Below, piece after piece: positions 7,594-15,990 of a DNA stretch of 64,000 nucleotides. The notes beneath the pieces are model-generated. The model was given only the letters and a program-made list of their open reading frames with translations. It searched no databases and was not told the DNA's origin. The number at the start of each line of letters is the position of its first letter. Positions within the stretch are counted from its first letter, which is position 1. The DNA comes from Chitinimonas viridis (GTDB lineage: Bacteria; Pseudomonadota; Gammaproteobacteria; Burkholderiales; Chitinimonadaceae): positions 186,001-250,000 of the forward strand of contig NZ_JAUFPU010000003.1 in assembly GCF_030409555.1 (NCBI RefSeq), written 5' to 3'. The position numbers were made by a program, and so were the translations under genes.

Positions 7594-8029
7594 TGTTCCA
7601 AACACATCACTAGTGTCGAACAAATTCCCGGCCGAGGCTTTGGATCCAAATGGCAAAATATTCGGGATTGCTTGAAGCGTTGATGGGCGTATTGCTATTG
7701 GTCGTCCCAATCTGCCTAAGGATGTTGACTTTGTGATTACGTCCGACGGGCAGCTAGTGCTTGGTCAGAAGCATACGAGCTTAGCCAACAATGCCAATGT
7801 CCGTGCTGCTGGTCAGATGATGCTGTCTGGTAAAGGCGATATTCACCTGATTGACAATCTTTCCGGCCACTTTAGACCAACTGTTGCGGAAGGCTTGCGT
7901 GTACCTGAATTGCTCAATGACTTGGGCTTGAAAACCAATGGAGCATACTTGAAGCTCTATGATTTAACTCTGGATTCGGACTGTTTCGTTACAAACAGCA
8001 CGCTAACCATCAACTGGCAACTGAAATGA
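7594..8029 (+). pseudogene. orphan polymorphic-toxin C-terminal module, interrupted by a TGA
   Basis: Directly after the immunity stop, frame 2 reads NVPNTSLVSNKFPAEALDPNGKIFGIA, reaches a TGA at 7673-7675, and continues SVDGRIAIGRPNLPKDVDF to the end at 8029. From GTG 7733 the remaining open part is 98 residues (VLGQKHTSLANNANVRAAG, then DNLSGHFRPTVAEGL). The SLVSNKFPAE start and the HTSL..AAGQ..GHFRPT pattern look like a C-terminal toxin module without its delivery part, as in displaced orphan modules of polymorphic toxin loci. Its stop overlaps the next start (ATGA at 8026-8029), the coupling expected of a toxin and its immunity gene. Confidence 0.55.
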
Positions 8030-8629
8030 ACAGAATTTAAGATTTAAGTGCACTTTCGCACAGGCTGCATAGCGAGTATAGCGAGTATAGCGAATTGAAC
8101 GAAGTTGGTATTACATACTTCAACAAGTATGTCCCACAAATTGCGAATTTCGACTTTGAATTGTTTTTGGACTATCAAATGAGGAGCTTTCCTCATCGAT
8201 ATGTCCTTGACTTAATTCTACCCACTTCGATTTTGTGGGGGCTTGTCGCCAGACATATGGGTTCGGATACTGCTTCGTCAAAATTCACGACCAGATACAT
8301 CAAGAACGAATGATCAGTTTGCCATGTTTGCAGGCATCGAGTTCTTGAGTAGATATATCCAAGTAGATGCCCTTCGGTTTCTCTTGGGGTCAGTTGCTAC
8401 CGTGACAGATAAAATGCATACGGTCTCCTATTTCAAGAAGTTCTCGTATGGATTGGTGCCATCTGAGTTGGATGAGGAAGACTTGGATGGACAGTATTTT
8501 GTCAAGAAAGAGCAATTAAATTCGCTGAAGGAATTACTTTGCAGAGAACATCACTTCTTTCCAGTTACTTATACAGAAGACAGCATCAATCCGTATATGA
8601 ACCAACTTCTATGTGAGTTGGCTGAGTAG
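8026..8629 (+). pseudogene. second immunity-like gene, broken by a stop and a +1 frameshift
   Basis: ATG 8026 overlaps the stop of the orphan toxin module. Codon 5 is TAA (8038-8040), after which the frame continues as DLSALSHRLHSEYSEYSELN and on to KNE, TGA at 8311-8313. Skipping one base there (GAA-t-GAT-CAG) restores an open frame: DQFAMFAGIEFLSRYIQVD and on to LLCELAE at 8629. The result is a product of about 200 residues, AT-rich, of unknown family. A nine-base tandem repeat (AGCGAGTAT, 8071-8088) encodes SEYSEY. Size and position suggest an immunity protein for the orphan toxin module; the two lesions make it a pseudogene. Confidence 0.55.
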
Positions 8630-8644
8630 TAGTTCCAAACAGCA

Positions 8645-8844
8645 TAAATGCGACGTCCACCCGGGCTTGCGCATCAGCAAGCTCGCTACGGTAGCCACTT
8701 CGGCAGCCATTGCGCGCCAGCTCGTGACTGATGGTAGACGGCGGGCGCTTGAGTTGTAGGACAATCTCGGCGAGTGTCTGGCCACATCGGACGTAGGCTT
8801 CGATCTGTATCGTTCTTCTCGGTGAGGCGTTGGTACGATGGCAT
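8645..8844 (-). pseudogene. IS30-family transposase N-terminal remnant
   Basis: From ATG 8844 the minus strand reads MPSYQRLTEK, then shifts frame and continues IQIEAYVRCGQTLAEIVLQL, RPPSTISHELARNG and GYRSELADAQARVD. This is the N-terminal helix-turn-helix of IS30-type transposases (YQRLTEKERYQIEA, STISREL.RN, GYR...A). Two missing bases around the KERYQ codons would explain the shift. The catalytic DDE part is absent; the match ends near 8650, where the immunity-like pseudogene ends. No terminal inverted repeats were found. Confidence 0.65.
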
Positions 8845-8998
8845 CGGCTCTCTGACTTGGCGATCGAAAGTCGGTGAAGTCCCTTCATCTCACCCTACTT
8901 TCAACCCTTGCTTTGTCAGTTGCACTGGCGCGTTGAAACCGCCCGCCAAACCTGATGGTACGAGGCTTTTTGGCATACTACGGTGGGTAGTGGCAACG

Positions 8999-9943
8999 CT
9001 ATAGCCAGCGTGGTGTATCACCCCGAGTGGCATGGTGGCGCAAGATACGCTGGAATACGTTGGGGTCTTTTCGGAAAGTCAGTTCGCCAGCTTGTGGCTT
9101 ATGCCAGTCCCACAAGCGGGAGACCCAGAAGCGCAGTGCAGCCGCCCTTAGCATCACAGGCCAGGCATCGCGTTCGCTTTGGCTGAAGGGACGCACGGAT
9201 TGGTATCCTGCGCACAATGCTTCGGCTCTCGCAGCGTCGATTTCGCCCCCTTCCTGTGCACACCAGTCGTTCAGGGTGATGGCCAGATCGTAGATCAGGA
9301 TATCGTTGCAGGCATAGTAGAAGTCGATAAAGCCGCCTATTTGTTCGCCATGCATGAGGACGTTATCGCGGAACAGGTCGCAATGCACGACACCGCTGGG
9401 CAGGTGACTAAAGCGGTAGCGTGCCTGTAGGGCCAGTTCGTTGCGCAACTGGGTGGCTTCGGCCTCATCCAGGTAACCGTATAGATCTGCGGCAGTGGCT
9501 GTCCACCATGCCGGGCCACGGGGGTTGGCCATACGGCCAGGATAGGTTTCTCCTGCCCTATGCATTTGCGCCAGCATGGTGCCCAATGCACGACATTGGG
9601 CGGTCGTGGGGGTGGTGACTGGCTCGCCTTGAAGCCAGCCCACTATCACGGTCGGGCGTCCGGCAAGCGTGTCGATGTACTCGTCGCGCTGATTGGCAAT
9701 GGGGGCTGCGCAGGCAATGCCATGATGGGCTAGGTGGGCCATCAGGTTGACGTAGAAGGGCAACTCGTGTGCCTGCAGGGCCTCGAACAGCGTCAGGACA
9801 TACTTGCCCTGCGTGGTGGTGACAGCATAGTTGGTATTGGTAATACCTGCGGCGATGCCCTTGAGTTCGACCAGTTCGCCCAGCGCATAATTTTTCAGCC
9901 AGGCTCCAAGTTCTTGAGGGGTGACAGTAGTAAAGACGGACAT
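8999..9943 (-). CDS. thrB: homoserine kinase, aminoglycoside-phosphotransferase-like type
   Basis: A 314-residue kinase that phosphorylates homoserine with ATP in threonine synthesis. It belongs to the ThrB form with a protein-kinase-like fold (COG2334), not the GHMP form. Visible features are the N-terminal GIAAGITNTNYAVTT lobe, the catalytic loop VVHCDLFRDNVL (His187, Asp189) and the metal-site GFIDFYYACND. I chose the ATG at 9943 (MSVFTTVTPQEL), the usual start of the family, over the one two codons upstream. Downstream lies the prophage remnant, whose IS30 scar stops about 150 bases from the thrB stop. Confidence 0.93.
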   Translation of the reverse strand: MSVFTTVTPQELGAWLKNYALGELVELKGIAAGITNTNYAVTTTQGKYVLTLFEALQAHELPFYVNLMAHLAHHGIACAAPIANQRDEYIDTLAGRPTVIVGWLQGEPVTTPTTAQCRALGTMLAQMHRAGETYPGRMANPRGPAWWTATAADLYGYLDEAEATQLRNELALQARYRFSHLPSGVVHCDLFRDNVLMHGEQIGGFIDFYYACNDILIYDLAITLNDWCAQEGGEIDAARAEALCAGYQSVRPFSQSERDAWPVMLRAAALRFWVSRLWDWHKPQAGELTFRKDPNVFQRILRHHATRGDTPRWL

Positions 9944-10003
9944 GGGCAAGGTCGCATAAAACCCGATTCAGCCAATATGGCTGCATCGGCAGAGTAGAGA
10001 AAT

Positions 10004-10031
10004 GGGAGTGCAGCCCAGTTGCTGCACTCCC
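10004..10031 (-). terminator. terminator of the DUF2782 gene
   Basis: Perfect 11-bp stem (GGGAGTGCAGC / GCTGCACTCCC) with a 6-base loop, seven bases past the stop at 10038. On the minus strand it is followed by ATTTCTC, a short T-rich run. Confidence 0.75.
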
Positions 10032-10037
10032 CTGTGG

Positions 10038-10361
10038 TCAGAAGCGCTTGATGACCCACATGGGCGGGCGCAATACGCCTTGGCCGTCACGCCTTACCAT
10101 TTGACCAGTGCCATCGTCATCATGCAGGTAATACTCTGGTCCGACCTTGGGCTGCACCCTGATCATGTAGAGCTTGCCCCGCAGGCGGTACTCGCTGTAG
10201 GTGGCGTCTTCCTTCTGGATGATGGTGACTTCCGGCTGCACCGTGGCTTCATCCGCCGTGGCGGCGGGAAGCGGTGGCGGTGGCGGTAGGTCGGCAGGTT
10301 TGGGGTCGGCAGCCAGCAAGGGCTGCGCAATCATCACGGCGATGAGCGACAGCAGGGTACG
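10038..10361 (-). CDS. DUF2782 family periplasmic protein
   Basis: A 107-residue exported protein: signal peptide (MRTLLSLIAVMIAQPLLA), a proline-rich linker (PPPPPLP), and the DUF2782 core EVTIIQKEDATYSEYRLRG followed by YMIRVQPKVGPEYYLHDDD. Function unknown. This family commonly sits beside thrB and polA in betaproteobacteria, as here. Start at 10361 has AGGAG upstream and a proper leader; an earlier ATG at 10394 would overlap the LOG gene. Confidence 0.85.
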   Translation of the reverse strand, partial: RTLLSLIAVMIAQPLLAADPKPADLPPPPPLPAATADEATVQPEVTIIQKEDATYSEYRLRGKLYMIRVQPKVGPEYYLHDDDGTGQMVRRDGQGVLRPPMWVIKRF

Positions 10362-10390
10362 CATGATCGGGTTTCTCCTGGTCTTGGCCA

Positions 10391-11125
10391 TCATAGGCTG
10401 AGTTGCATTTCACGCTCAGCAGGGCTGGGGGCAAAGCCCCGGGTTTCGTAGAAGGCAAATATGGCGTCGACGACCGCTTGGGGTTCATCAATGACCTGCA
10501 TCAGATTCATGTCGTCCGGATTGATCATCCGCTCGCCGGCCAGCGTTGTCTTCATCCATTCCAGCAGACCACTCCAGAAACTGCTACCTACCAGGATAAT
10601 GGGTATCTTGCGGCTCTTGCCGGTCTGTATCAGTGTCAGTGCCTCAGTCAGTTCATCCAGCGTTCCGAAGCCACCGGGCATCACCACATAGGCCGTAGCG
10701 TTTTTGACGAACATGACCTTGCGGGCAAAAAAGTGACGGAAGGTCTGGCTGACATCCTGGTAGGGATTGCCATGCTGCTCGTGGGGCAGCTGGATATTCA
10801 GCCCCACCGAGGGTGACTTGCCATGGAAGGCACCCTTGTTGGCAGCCTCCATGATGCCCGGTCCGCCGCCCGAAATCACGCTGAATCCCGCGTCGCTCAA
10901 GAGTCGGGCAATTTCCTCGGTTTGCTTGTAATAGGGGTGGTCGCGCGGTGTCCTGGCCGAACCGAACAGACTGACGGCGGGTTGTATCGCTTGCAGTCGC
11001 TCGGTAGCTTCCACGAATTCGGACATAATCTCGAAAACCCGCCAGGCCTCCTTTGAACGGTAGGCTTGACTGGCCGCGATGGTGGCCGGGTCGTTGTCAC
11101 TCGGCAGCTTGCTGTGGGCACTCAT
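10391..11125 (-). CDS. LOG-family Rossmann-fold nucleotide phosphoribohydrolase
   Basis: A 244-residue protein of the TIGR00730/LOG family. It carries both family signatures: SGGGPGIMEAANKGA (about residues 85-99) and PGGFGTLDELTEALT (about residues 150-164). Characterised relatives release ribose 5-phosphate from cytokinin nucleotides or from purine and pyrimidine monophosphates. The true substrate here is unknown. The extra N-terminal region of about 70 residues (RSKEAWRVFEIMSEFVEATE) places it with the longer bacterial form. It is divergent from polA, with about 60 bases between the starts. Confidence 0.9.
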   Translation of the reverse strand: MSAHSKLPSDNDPATIAASQAYRSKEAWRVFEIMSEFVEATERLQAIQPAVSLFGSARTPRDHPYYKQTEEIARLLSDAGFSVISGGGPGIMEAANKGAFHGKSPSVGLNIQLPHEQHGNPYQDVSQTFRHFFARKVMFVKNATAYVVMPGGFGTLDELTEALTLIQTGKSRKIPIILVGSSFWSGLLEWMKTTLAGERMINPDDMNLMQVIDEPQAVVDAIFAFYETRGFAPSPAEREMQLSL

Positions 11126-11186
11126 GGTTTTCTCTTTTTCTCTTTATTTGACAGAGCGCTAGACGCTCGTGGTGGATAGGGCCCAA

Positions 11187-13955
11187 ATGGCAACAGATTC
11201 CAATAAGACGCTCCTGCTGATCGACGGTTCTTCCTATCTGTATAGAGCGTTTCACGCCATGCCAGATCTGCGTGGGCCAACAGGTGCGCCAACGGGCGCC
11301 TTACGCGGCATCATTGCCATGCTGAAGAAGTTGGTCAAGGAGGTTCCAGCCGATTATATCGGCTGCGTCTTCGACGCCAAGGGCAAGACCTTCCGCGACG
11401 ACCTCTATCCCGAGTACAAAGCACAGCGTCCTTCCATGCCCGATGATCTGCGGGCACAGATAGAACCCATACATGCTGCCATTGCTGCCATGGGTTTGCC
11501 CATACTGATGGTGGATGGGGTGGAGGCGGATGACGTAATCGGCACACTCTGTCGCCAGGCTGACGCAGCGGGCATGGCCGTCGTGGTTTCCACGGGTGAC
11601 AAGGACATGGCGCAACTGGTCAGTCCCAATGTGCGCCTGGTTAATACCATGAGCGAGGAAACACTGGATGAAGCCGGTGTCGTGGCTAAATTCGGTGTGG
11701 CGCCCGATCGCATCGTGGACTATCTGGCCTTGATCGGCGATACCGTGGACAACGTTCCGGGTGTACCCAAATGTGGCCCCAAGACGGCTGTCAAATGGCT
11801 ATCCGAATATGGCTCCCTCGATGCCATCATGGTCAACTCGGACAAGATAGGCGGGGTGGTGGGGCAGAACCTGCGGGATACCCTGGCATGGTTGCCCATG
11901 GGCAGGCAGCTCGTCACCATCAAATGCGATGTCGATCTGAGCCAGGAGATGCCTCAGGGTATGGCCAGCCTCAGCCCGCGCGATGCCGACAAGCCCACGC
12001 TCCTTGATCTGTTTGAAGCCTATGGCTTCAAAAGCTGGTTGGCTGAGATGAAGGGGGATGCAGCCGTAGGCGACAAGATTGCTGCCGAGGGCAATAGCAG
12101 CAGTTTGCGCAGCTTTGCACCGAGTGATGTGGGTGAACTCACCGAGCTGCCACGTGACTATGAAACCATTCTGACTGAGTCACAGCTCGATGCTTGGCTG
12201 ATCAAGCTGGCGGGGGCAGGCCTGGTGGCGCTGGATACCGAAACAGACAGCCTGGAGCCCTTGCAGGCCCACATTGTGGGTATCAGCTTTGCTGTGGCAG
12301 AGGGCGAGGCTGCGTATCTACCGCTTGCCCACCGCTATGCTGATGCCCCCGATCAACTGCCGCTGGAGCCTACCCTGGCGCGCCTCAAGCCTTGGTTGGA
12401 AGATGCGGCCAGGCCCAAGCTGGGGCAGAACCTCAAGTATGACCAGCATGTGTTTGCCAACCACGGCATACACTTGGCAGGGGTAACGGAAGACACGCTG
12501 CTGCAGAGCTATGTGCTCGATAGCACCGAACGTCATGGCATGGATGAACTGGCGGCCAAGCATCTGGGGCTCAAAGCCATCAGCTATGAGGAGGTCGCTG
12601 GCAAAGGGGTCAAGCAGATCGGTTTCGGTGAAGTGGCCGTGGATGTCGCCACACGCTACGCCGCCGAGGATGCGGATATCACGCTGCGGCTGCATCGTGC
12701 CTTTGCGCCACAGCTGGCCCAGGAGCCGCGGCTGGATTATGTCTATAGGCAGATAGAATTACCCAGCCGGGAAGTGCTGTTCAAGATGGAGCGCCATGGC
12801 GTGCTGCTGGACAGCCAGCAACTCAATCGCCAAAGCCATGAACTGGGGCAGACCATGCTCAAGCTTGAGCAGGAGGCCTATGAACTGGCTGGGCAGCCCT
12901 TCAACCTGGGTTCGCCCAAACAGATAGGCGAGATACTGTTCGATAAGCTCAAGCTGCCTGTCATCAAGAAAACGCCTAAAGGCGCGCCTTCGACCGATGA
13001 GGATGTGCTGACCGAGTTGGCGCGCGACTACCCGCTACCTGCCAAGCTGATCGCCCACCGCAGTCTGGCCAAGCTCAAGTCCACCTATACCGACAAACTG
13101 CCACTGATGGTCAATCCGCGCACAGGTCGGGTGCATACCAACTACGGCCAGGCAACGGCTGTTACCGGCCGGCTGGCCAGCAACGATCCCAATCTGCAGA
13201 ACATACCGGTGCGTACGCAAGAAGGCCGCCGCATACGCGAGGCCTTTATCGCCCCGCCAGGTCATGTCATTGTCAGTGCCGACTATTCGCAGATCGAGTT
13301 GCGCATCATGGCGCATCTCAGCGGCGATGAAGGCATGCTAAAGGCTTTTGACGCGGGGATAGATATCCACCGCGCAACTGCCGCCGAGGTGTTTGGCACG
13401 CCGCCGGATGAAGTCAGCAGCGATCAGCGTCGTTATGCCAAGGCTATCAACTTTGGTCTGATCTATGGCATGAGCGCGTTTGGCTTGGCTGCCCAGCTCG
13501 ATATCGAGCGTAGTGCGGCGCAAAACTATATTGATCGTTACTTTGCGCGGTATCCCGGGGTGGCCAATTACATGCAGACCACCCGTGAAACAGCGCGTGA
13601 GCAAGGCTATGTGGAGACCTGGTTTGGCCGTCGCCTTTGGTTGCCCGAGATACGCTCCAGCAACCAGGGCCGGCGGCAGGGTGCTGAGCGCGCGGCGATC
13701 AATGCGCCTATGCAAGGTACGGCTGCCGACTTGATCAAGCTGGCCATGATAGCGGTACAGGATTGGCTGGAACGCACGGGCATGGCCAGCAAGCTCATCA
13801 TGCAGGTCCATGATGAACTGGTGCTGGAGGTGCCGGATAGCGAACTGGAGCAGGTTCGGGTACAGCTGCCGGCGCTGATGGCTGGTGTGGCAGACCTGAA
13901 AGTACCTTTGCTTGCCGAGGTGGGCGTGGGCCTGAACTGGGAGGCCGCACACTAA
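11187..13955 (+). CDS. polA: DNA polymerase I
   Basis: A 922-residue full-length polymerase for Okazaki fragment maturation and excision repair. The 5'-3' nuclease comes first (LLIDGSSYLYRAFHAMP, VEADDVIGTL, STGDKDMAQL). The 3'-5' exonuclease follows with intact acidic residues (Asp350 and Glu352 in DTETD; LGQNLKYD; YAAEDAD). The polymerase part has motif A (Asp699 in DYSQIELR) and motif C (His875-Asp876-Glu877). I chose ATG 11187; the GTG at 11169 lacks support. Proofreading appears active, unlike some PolA enzymes that lost it. Confidence 0.97.
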   Translation: MATDSNKTLLLIDGSSYLYRAFHAMPDLRGPTGAPTGALRGIIAMLKKLVKEVPADYIGCVFDAKGKTFRDDLYPEYKAQRPSMPDDLRAQIEPIHAAIAAMGLPILMVDGVEADDVIGTLCRQADAAGMAVVVSTGDKDMAQLVSPNVRLVNTMSEETLDEAGVVAKFGVAPDRIVDYLALIGDTVDNVPGVPKCGPKTAVKWLSEYGSLDAIMVNSDKIGGVVGQNLRDTLAWLPMGRQLVTIKCDVDLSQEMPQGMASLSPRDADKPTLLDLFEAYGFKSWLAEMKGDAAVGDKIAAEGNSSSLRSFAPSDVGELTELPRDYETILTESQLDAWLIKLAGAGLVALDTETDSLEPLQAHIVGISFAVAEGEAAYLPLAHRYADAPDQLPLEPTLARLKPWLEDAARPKLGQNLKYDQHVFANHGIHLAGVTEDTLLQSYVLDSTERHGMDELAAKHLGLKAISYEEVAGKGVKQIGFGEVAVDVATRYAAEDADITLRLHRAFAPQLAQEPRLDYVYRQIELPSREVLFKMERHGVLLDSQQLNRQSHELGQTMLKLEQEAYELAGQPFNLGSPKQIGEILFDKLKLPVIKKTPKGAPSTDEDVLTELARDYPLPAKLIAHRSLAKLKSTYTDKLPLMVNPRTGRVHTNYGQATAVTGRLASNDPNLQNIPVRTQEGRRIREAFIAPPGHVIVSADYSQIELRIMAHLSGDEGMLKAFDAGIDIHRATAAEVFGTPPDEVSSDQRRYAKAINFGLIYGMSAFGLAAQLDIERSAAQNYIDRYFARYPGVANYMQTTRETAREQGYVETWFGRRLWLPEIRSSNQGRRQGAERAAINAPMQGTAADLIKLAMIAVQDWLERTGMASKLIMQVHDELVLEVPDSELEQVRVQLPALMAGVADLKVPLLAEVGVGLNWEAAH

Positions 13956-14297
13956 GCGCCGCCAGTAACAACCTGTTGGCGCGGTTGTGCGGGCTTACGG
14001 TACCTAGGTGCCGGAAGCTCGCGGGCTTTCCCGGCGCACCTAAGCAGCGCCGCAACGCTGGGTTGTTTGAGCCGAGCCGGTCGCTGCCAGGTGTCCGTTG
14101 TCTTGCGGGGTGGTGATCTGGCAGTGTGCTCAGGCTTGGGTCAAACAGAGGCTGACTGACCCATGGTCCACAGTGGGTAAGAGACGACTTCAGTTTTACT
14201 TAATCAAAGGTTAAGCGGTTTCGATGAATTTCCTGGTAACAATGTTTTTTATTGGGTCTAGATTTAGTTTCTCTTCTCGCCCACACTGGAAATCATC
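13956..14297. other. intergenic region between polA and the PI-PLC gene
   Basis: No gene. An imperfect hairpin at 13956-13982 (GCGCCGCCAG / CTGTTGGCGC, one mismatch and one wobble) directly follows the polA stop but has no T run. A small hairpin lies at 14199-14215 (CTTAATC / GGTTAAG). The last 90 bases are AT-richer and probably hold the promoter of the next gene; I cannot place it exactly. Confidence 0.5.
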
Positions 14298-15476
14298 ATG
14301 GCTCGCCTGCTTGCCACCACCTTGCTGATCGCATTGGCTTTGCCCGCCGCAGCGCACTCCTCTGGCGCTTATCTGCATGACGACCGTGCCGACATAGACC
14401 ATAGCAACTGGATGGCGGTGCTGGATGGCAATACGCCGCTACGCAACCTCTCGCTGGTGGGAACCCATGACAGCCTGTCATTTTACGGCGGCGACATCGT
14501 CCAGACCCAGAGCATGAGCCTGGCCAATCAGTTGCGTGCCGGCGTGCGTGCATTCGATGTGCGCTGTCGACATATCAATAACGTCTTCGCTATCCATCAC
14601 GGCGTGGTGTTTCAAAAGACCATGTTTGGAGACGTACTCAATACCATGGCCGATTTCCTGCGCCGTAACCCCAGCGAGACGCTGATGGTGAACGTGCAGG
14701 AGGAGCACACGCCCGAGGGCAATGGTCGTAGCTTCGAGGCCACCTTTGCAGACTACAAGGCGCGCTATGGCAGCCTGATCTGGGAGCCCAGCAGCCAGAA
14801 TCCCACCCTGGCGGAGACCCGAGGTAAATTGGTGATCGTGCAAAATTTTGCCGCGCAGCGACGCTATGGATTGGATGGTGCTGGATTTCGCTCACAAGGA
14901 CATTGGCTGCTCAACAACAACTGGGAGCTCTATAGCAAGTGGGAAAAGGTACGCAACCACCTGGTCAAAGCCAACGCCGAACATGGACAGGCCTTCCACG
15001 CCAACGGGCTTTCTGCTTCTACCGGTGTCTTTCCCTACTTTGTGGCCAGCGGCCACTCCAGCCCACAGACGGGGGCTCCCAGGCTGCTGACTGGCTTGAC
15101 CACACCGGGCTGGCGTCACAGCTATCCGGATTTCCCACGGGTGGGGTGCTTCTGGGGCATATGCAGCATTGCGTTTGAAGGCACCAACGACCTGACCTTG
15201 CAATACATCCATCGCGTGCGGCCGCGCTATGTGGGCTTGCTATGGGCGGATTTTCCCGGCAATGGCCTGGTCGATACGGTGGTGCAACTGAATTACCCAC
15301 GTTGCAGCAGCTGGGTCGCTGGCGGCGGTGCCCGTTACGGTGAGGTATTCCAGCAATCCGGGCGCTACTACCGTGCACTGCTGGCCGGCCGCTACAGCAG
15401 CCCCTTACCGACAACGTCCACCAGTAATCAGCAATGGCAGTATCTGGGGACAGCAGCCCGTTGCCAGGTCTTCTGA
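14298..15476 (+). CDS. secreted phosphatidylinositol-specific phospholipase C domain protein
   Basis: A 392-residue exported protein: signal peptide (LLATTLLIALALPAAAHS) and a PI-PLC X domain in about residues 37-200. The domain has the two expected catalytic histidines, His57 in LVGTHDSLSF and His100/101 in FAIHHGVVF, with Arg/Asp of AFDVRC between. ETLMVNVQEEHTP and GKLVIVQNF are the typical later strands. Bacterial enzymes of this kind cleave phosphatidylinositol or GPI anchors. The C-terminal 150 residues (with several cysteines, e.g. VGCFWGICSIAF) have no assigned role. It stands alone and is convergent with sixA. Confidence 0.85.
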   Translation: MARLLATTLLIALALPAAAHSSGAYLHDDRADIDHSNWMAVLDGNTPLRNLSLVGTHDSLSFYGGDIVQTQSMSLANQLRAGVRAFDVRCRHINNVFAIHHGVVFQKTMFGDVLNTMADFLRRNPSETLMVNVQEEHTPEGNGRSFEATFADYKARYGSLIWEPSSQNPTLAETRGKLVIVQNFAAQRRYGLDGAGFRSQGHWLLNNNWELYSKWEKVRNHLVKANAEHGQAFHANGLSASTGVFPYFVASGHSSPQTGAPRLLTGLTTPGWRHSYPDFPRVGCFWGICSIAFEGTNDLTLQYIHRVRPRYVGLLWADFPGNGLVDTVVQLNYPRCSSWVAGGGARYGEVFQQSGRYYRALLAGRYSSPLPTTSTSNQQWQYLGTAARCQVF

Positions 15477-15489
15477 GCGCGGGAGGGCG

Positions 15490-15948
15490 CTACAACTGCT
15501 CCGGTGTCAGCATGGTCTTGAGCAGGGTTTGTGGCTGACCATCCCGTAGACGGTACTGCAGCCACCAGATGGCCCCCTTGCGGGCGTGCCAGTCGGCCTC
15601 TATGCCGCTCAGCAAACGGGCGGCAACCCGGCCCAGTGTGGGCTGGTGCCCCACCAGCACGGTGGTGCCGCCTGCCGCTGGCCAACCGGCCGCTTGCAGA
15701 TAGGCCTCGGCGCTGCTGTCGGGGTTGAGTCGGCTGTCTATCTGGTGGTTGGGGTGTAGGGCTGCTGCCGTCTGGCGGGCACGCAAGGCCAGGCTGGCGA
15801 TAATCATGGGGTGTGCCGGTAGCTGGGCGTCCAGCCATTCGGCCATCTTGCGGGCCTGCTTATGGCCTTTTTCCGTGAGTGCCCGGCGCATATCGTCATC
15901 GCCGGCTTCAGCCTCGGCATGACGCCAAAGTATCAGGTTGGTTTTCAT
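15490..15948 (-). CDS. sixA: phosphohistidine phosphatase SixA
   Basis: A 152-residue histidine phosphatase with the RHG-like signature LILWRHAEAE near the N-terminus, the second conserved arginine in SLALRARQTA, and the late histidine of LVGHQPTLG. SixA removes phosphate from phosphohistidine proteins, for example ArcB or NPr. I chose the ATG at 15948 (MKTNLILWRHAE), three codons inside the longest frame. It lies downstream of ppk1 on the same strand. Confidence 0.9.
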   Translation of the reverse strand: MKTNLILWRHAEAEAGDDDMRRALTEKGHKQARKMAEWLDAQLPAHPMIIASLALRARQTAAALHPNHQIDSRLNPDSSAEAYLQAAGWPAAGGTTVLVGHQPTLGRVAARLLSGIEADWHARKGAIWWLQYRLRDGQPQTLLKTMLTPEQL

Positions 15949-15990
15949 CCAGTACATCCAATAGAAAGGGGCGCCGTAGCACCCCTATAT

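Larger units (their letters stand above)
3061..8844. mobile_element. prophage remnant with toxin-immunity cassettes and IS30 scar
   Basis: The segment runs from a terminator-hairpin pair through holin, lysozyme, a third lysis protein and terminase small subunit to a fused terminase-toxin gene, its immunity gene, a decayed second cassette and an IS30 fragment. Lysis genes directly before the terminase genes is the order of lambda/P22-like phages. Portal, capsid, tail, integrase and repressor genes are absent, so this cannot be a functional phage. Base composition falls sharply to AT-rich after about 6.5 kb, unlike the chromosome. Borders are approximate: no flanking direct repeat was found by eye. 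Confidence 0.75.

Noticed and set aside
8071-8088. Tandem nine-base repeat (AGCGAGTAT twice) as a regulatory array
   Set aside because: It lies within the reading frame of the immunity-like pseudogene and simply encodes SEYSEY.
8774-9004. Plus-strand frame of 76 codons over the IS30 remnant
   Set aside because: It is the opposite strand of the transposase pattern and runs into thrB; no protein pattern of its own.
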